A stretch of DNA of 10,293 nucleotides from Hymenopellis radicata (taxonomy: Eukaryota; Basidiomycota; Agaricomycetes; Agaricales; Physalacriaceae), in contig JADNRX010001380.1 in NCBI GenBank assembly GCA_015501595.1, forward strand, positions 1 through 10,293, in the 5' to 3' direction. Under the pieces are notes generated by a model. It did no database searches. It was given only the letters and a program-made list of their open reading frames with translations, and was not told the DNA's origin. Position numbers and translations under genes: made by a program. This document shows, piece after piece, positions 8,977 to 10,293 of this stretch. Position 1 is the first letter of the stretch, and each line of letters starts with the position of its first letter.

Positions 8977-10239
8977 ATGTCTACGGCTCTCAAAGCGGTA
9001 TTCACACCTCTTCAGCTTGGAAATCTCACGCTTAAGAACATAGTTCTCATGTCTCCCATGACACGAAACCGAGCCATTCCTACCAACGTGCTAACCCACA
9101 ATGCCAACGTGCTAACCCACAATGACAGAGTACTCCAGACAGCGTGCTGGGGTCGGACTCATTGTCTCCGAAGGTATATTGGTCTCTCAGATCTCAGCAA
9201 TGGTAAGCGCTCTATTCACTCGCATTGATGAGCACTTGACACTGATGCACAATTTTCATACTTAGATCAGAGTATCCAAATGCACCTGGCCTCTGGTCCG
9301 ATGAACAGGTCGATGCGTGGAAGCAAATCACAGACGCTGTCCCTGAGAAGGCGCTATATCTATGCTCAGGTCATGCATCTACCTCTTTCTCCCTCGGGCA
9401 CATTGACTCTGCCTTCTCTCCAGCTTTAGCATCTCGGACGTGGCACATCTCACCCCGATGCGCCCGAACAAGTAGCATCCGGCCAAGTAAGCACTCGTTT
9501 GAATTGCCAGGCAATGTATTCACTACCTGGGCAGCCGAGAATATGGTACTCCACCGCGATTGATGGCCCCTCAAGCTGATTGAGTTGTTCAAGACGGCGG
9601 CCGTCAACGCCAGTTTTCTACACTCCCTCCCCACTCCTCCGTTCTCTGATTCGAACCGGTGTCGTTTGATGCACCAGATATACATCAGCTCCATGCGCTC
9701 AACACAAGTGATTTACCGACCTCCAACGCCATCAAATCCAGCTGCTCTGCAGTCATTTCGGCCTCACTCTTTCGCCGCATTGTCCAAATTCTCAGGCTGG
9801 GGCTCGAATCGCGTCGCAATCGGATTGCATCCCGCGGTGGAGTTCTTGACGTTGGGTCCGTGCATTCCCCTGCCATTCTCATTCCATCAGCTCATCAATC
9901 GTTCTAGAATGCTACTACAAGATACCCTGGTCACATTCAGCTGCTTCATCAGAGAGGCTGATAAATTGAAGCTTGTAGTACGAGGACGCCACACCGTGTT
10001 GTTGCGACTTATGCAGTCCTTGTCAAAGAGTCGCTGGTCATTGGTAGTCCGGACTATACTCCTGAAGAAGCTTCGACTGCCATCGAGAGTGGACAGTTGC
10101 CGCTGTATTTTTGGCCGACCGTGGATCAGAAATCCTGATTTTGCGAAGAGGATTGAATACTTATGGCAAAGCTTTGACGGAGCCGTTGGACTTCGGCACG
10201 TTGTTTTCTTATGAGGGCCATTTCACATGGCTACACTAG
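8977..10239 (+). pseudogene. Old Yellow Enzyme / NADH:flavin oxidoreductase, degraded copy
   Basis: Intact relatives are FMN TIM-barrel ene-reductases using NAD(P)H. Recognisable pieces in order: VFTPLQLGNLTLKN, MSPMTRNRAIPTN, then in another frame YSRQRAGVGLIVSEGILVSQ; intron 9203-9265; YPNAPGLWSDEQVDAWKQI; IYAQ; intron 9370-9423; L-stop-HLGR with TAG at 9427-9429 where the family has Trp; HPDAPEQVASGQ; LPGQP; LIELFKTAAVNA (~9574-9611); DTLVTFSCFIREADKL (~9922-9967); YTPEEASTAIESGQL; FGRPWIRNPDFAKRIEY; LDFGTLFSYEGHFTW, with an in-frame TAG at 10237-10239. Frames change at least at ~9120, ~9204/9266, ~9351, ~9500-9575 (several), ~10110 and ~10160. The His-Gly-Ala-Asn substrate/flavin segment expected after KTAAVNA and about 25 residues after EADKL are missing, and a 21-bp duplication sits at 9083-9124. 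The true end may differ, since a GYT-like tail in another frame runs to TGA 10280-10282. Almost certainly non-functional as it stands. Confidence 0.85.
9083..9124 (+). repeat. Exact 21-bp tandem duplication inside the Old Yellow Enzyme locus
   Basis: Two identical head-to-tail units fill 9083-9103 and 9104-9124, each beginning CCAACGTGC and ending CCCACAATG. The unit is a multiple of three, so it adds seven residues (repeat of NVLTHNA/NVLTHND) just after the RAIPTN motif without itself shifting frame. The family has one copy of this segment, so this is a local duplication, by replication slippage or an assembly stutter. Confidence 0.9.
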
Positions 10240-10293
10240 AGAACATGCTTATAGGGCGCTGTATAATCATAGAGCGAGGTGAATGCCAAGTGA

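Noticed and set aside
9585..10214. A 209-codon plus-strand open frame, the longest in the window
   Set aside because: Only parts of it match the Old Yellow Enzyme family (KTAAVNA near the start, DTLVTFSCFIREADKL in the middle and FGRPWIRNPDFAKRIEY late); in between, family-like sequence lies in other frames. It is a chance join across frameshifts, not a gene of its own.
1..10293. CRISPR arrays, insertion sequences, transposon terminal repeats, rRNA or tRNA genes
   Set aside because: None was seen by eye on either strand; the spliced-gene context is eukaryotic. Highly degraded transposons in 1736-3362 cannot be excluded without a search.

Overview
The window looks like nuclear DNA of a filamentous basidiomycete, most likely an agaricomycete. 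The genes are cut by many short GT-AG introns, most of them 48-63 bp, with CTGAC/TTGAC-like branch sites, and the protein families fit that group. There are no bacterial-type operons or ribosome binding sites. Gene models had to be assembled by hand from splice sites and protein-family patterns, because no single open frame covers any of the multi-exon genes.

Layout: (1) 1-1735, plus strand, the 3' part of a monocarboxylate-transporter-like MFS permease in 12 exons; its N-terminus lies outside the window and it carries about seven 1-base frame slips. (2) 1736-3362, no recognisable gene. (3) 3412-5242, plus strand, a near-complete microsomal cytochrome P450 of about 501 residues in 7 exons, with a TATA box just upstream and one 1-base frame slip. 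(4) 5243-6175, mostly empty, with an unidentified hydrophobic open frame at 5639-6043. (5) 7157-6176, minus strand, an apparently intact fungal NTF2/SnoaL-like protein whose frame closes only if two introns flank a one-nucleotide exon. (6) 7158-7897, nothing recognised. (7) 8373-7898, minus strand, a small two-exon conserved-type protein with two compensating 1-base slips. (8) 8374-8976, an intergenic promoter region between divergent genes, with CCAAT and TATA elements. (9) 8977-10239, plus strand, a badly damaged Old Yellow Enzyme (NADH:flavin oxidoreductase) gene with frame shifts, a premature TAG, an exact 21-bp tandem duplication and missing core motifs.

A membrane permease, a P450, an ene-reductase relative and an NTF2-like protein together recall a fungal metabolic or detoxification neighbourhood. 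No backbone synthase (terpene, polyketide or peptide) is visible, so a pathway is inference only. Most lesions are single-base indels, often in short homopolymers, with splice sites and motifs preserved. In the transporter, P450 and small gene this fits uncorrected long-read errors as well as recent gene decay. The Old Yellow Enzyme locus has additional lesions and is the best candidate for a true pseudogene. I did not find a convincing previously undescribed system; the most interesting item is the one-nucleotide exon.
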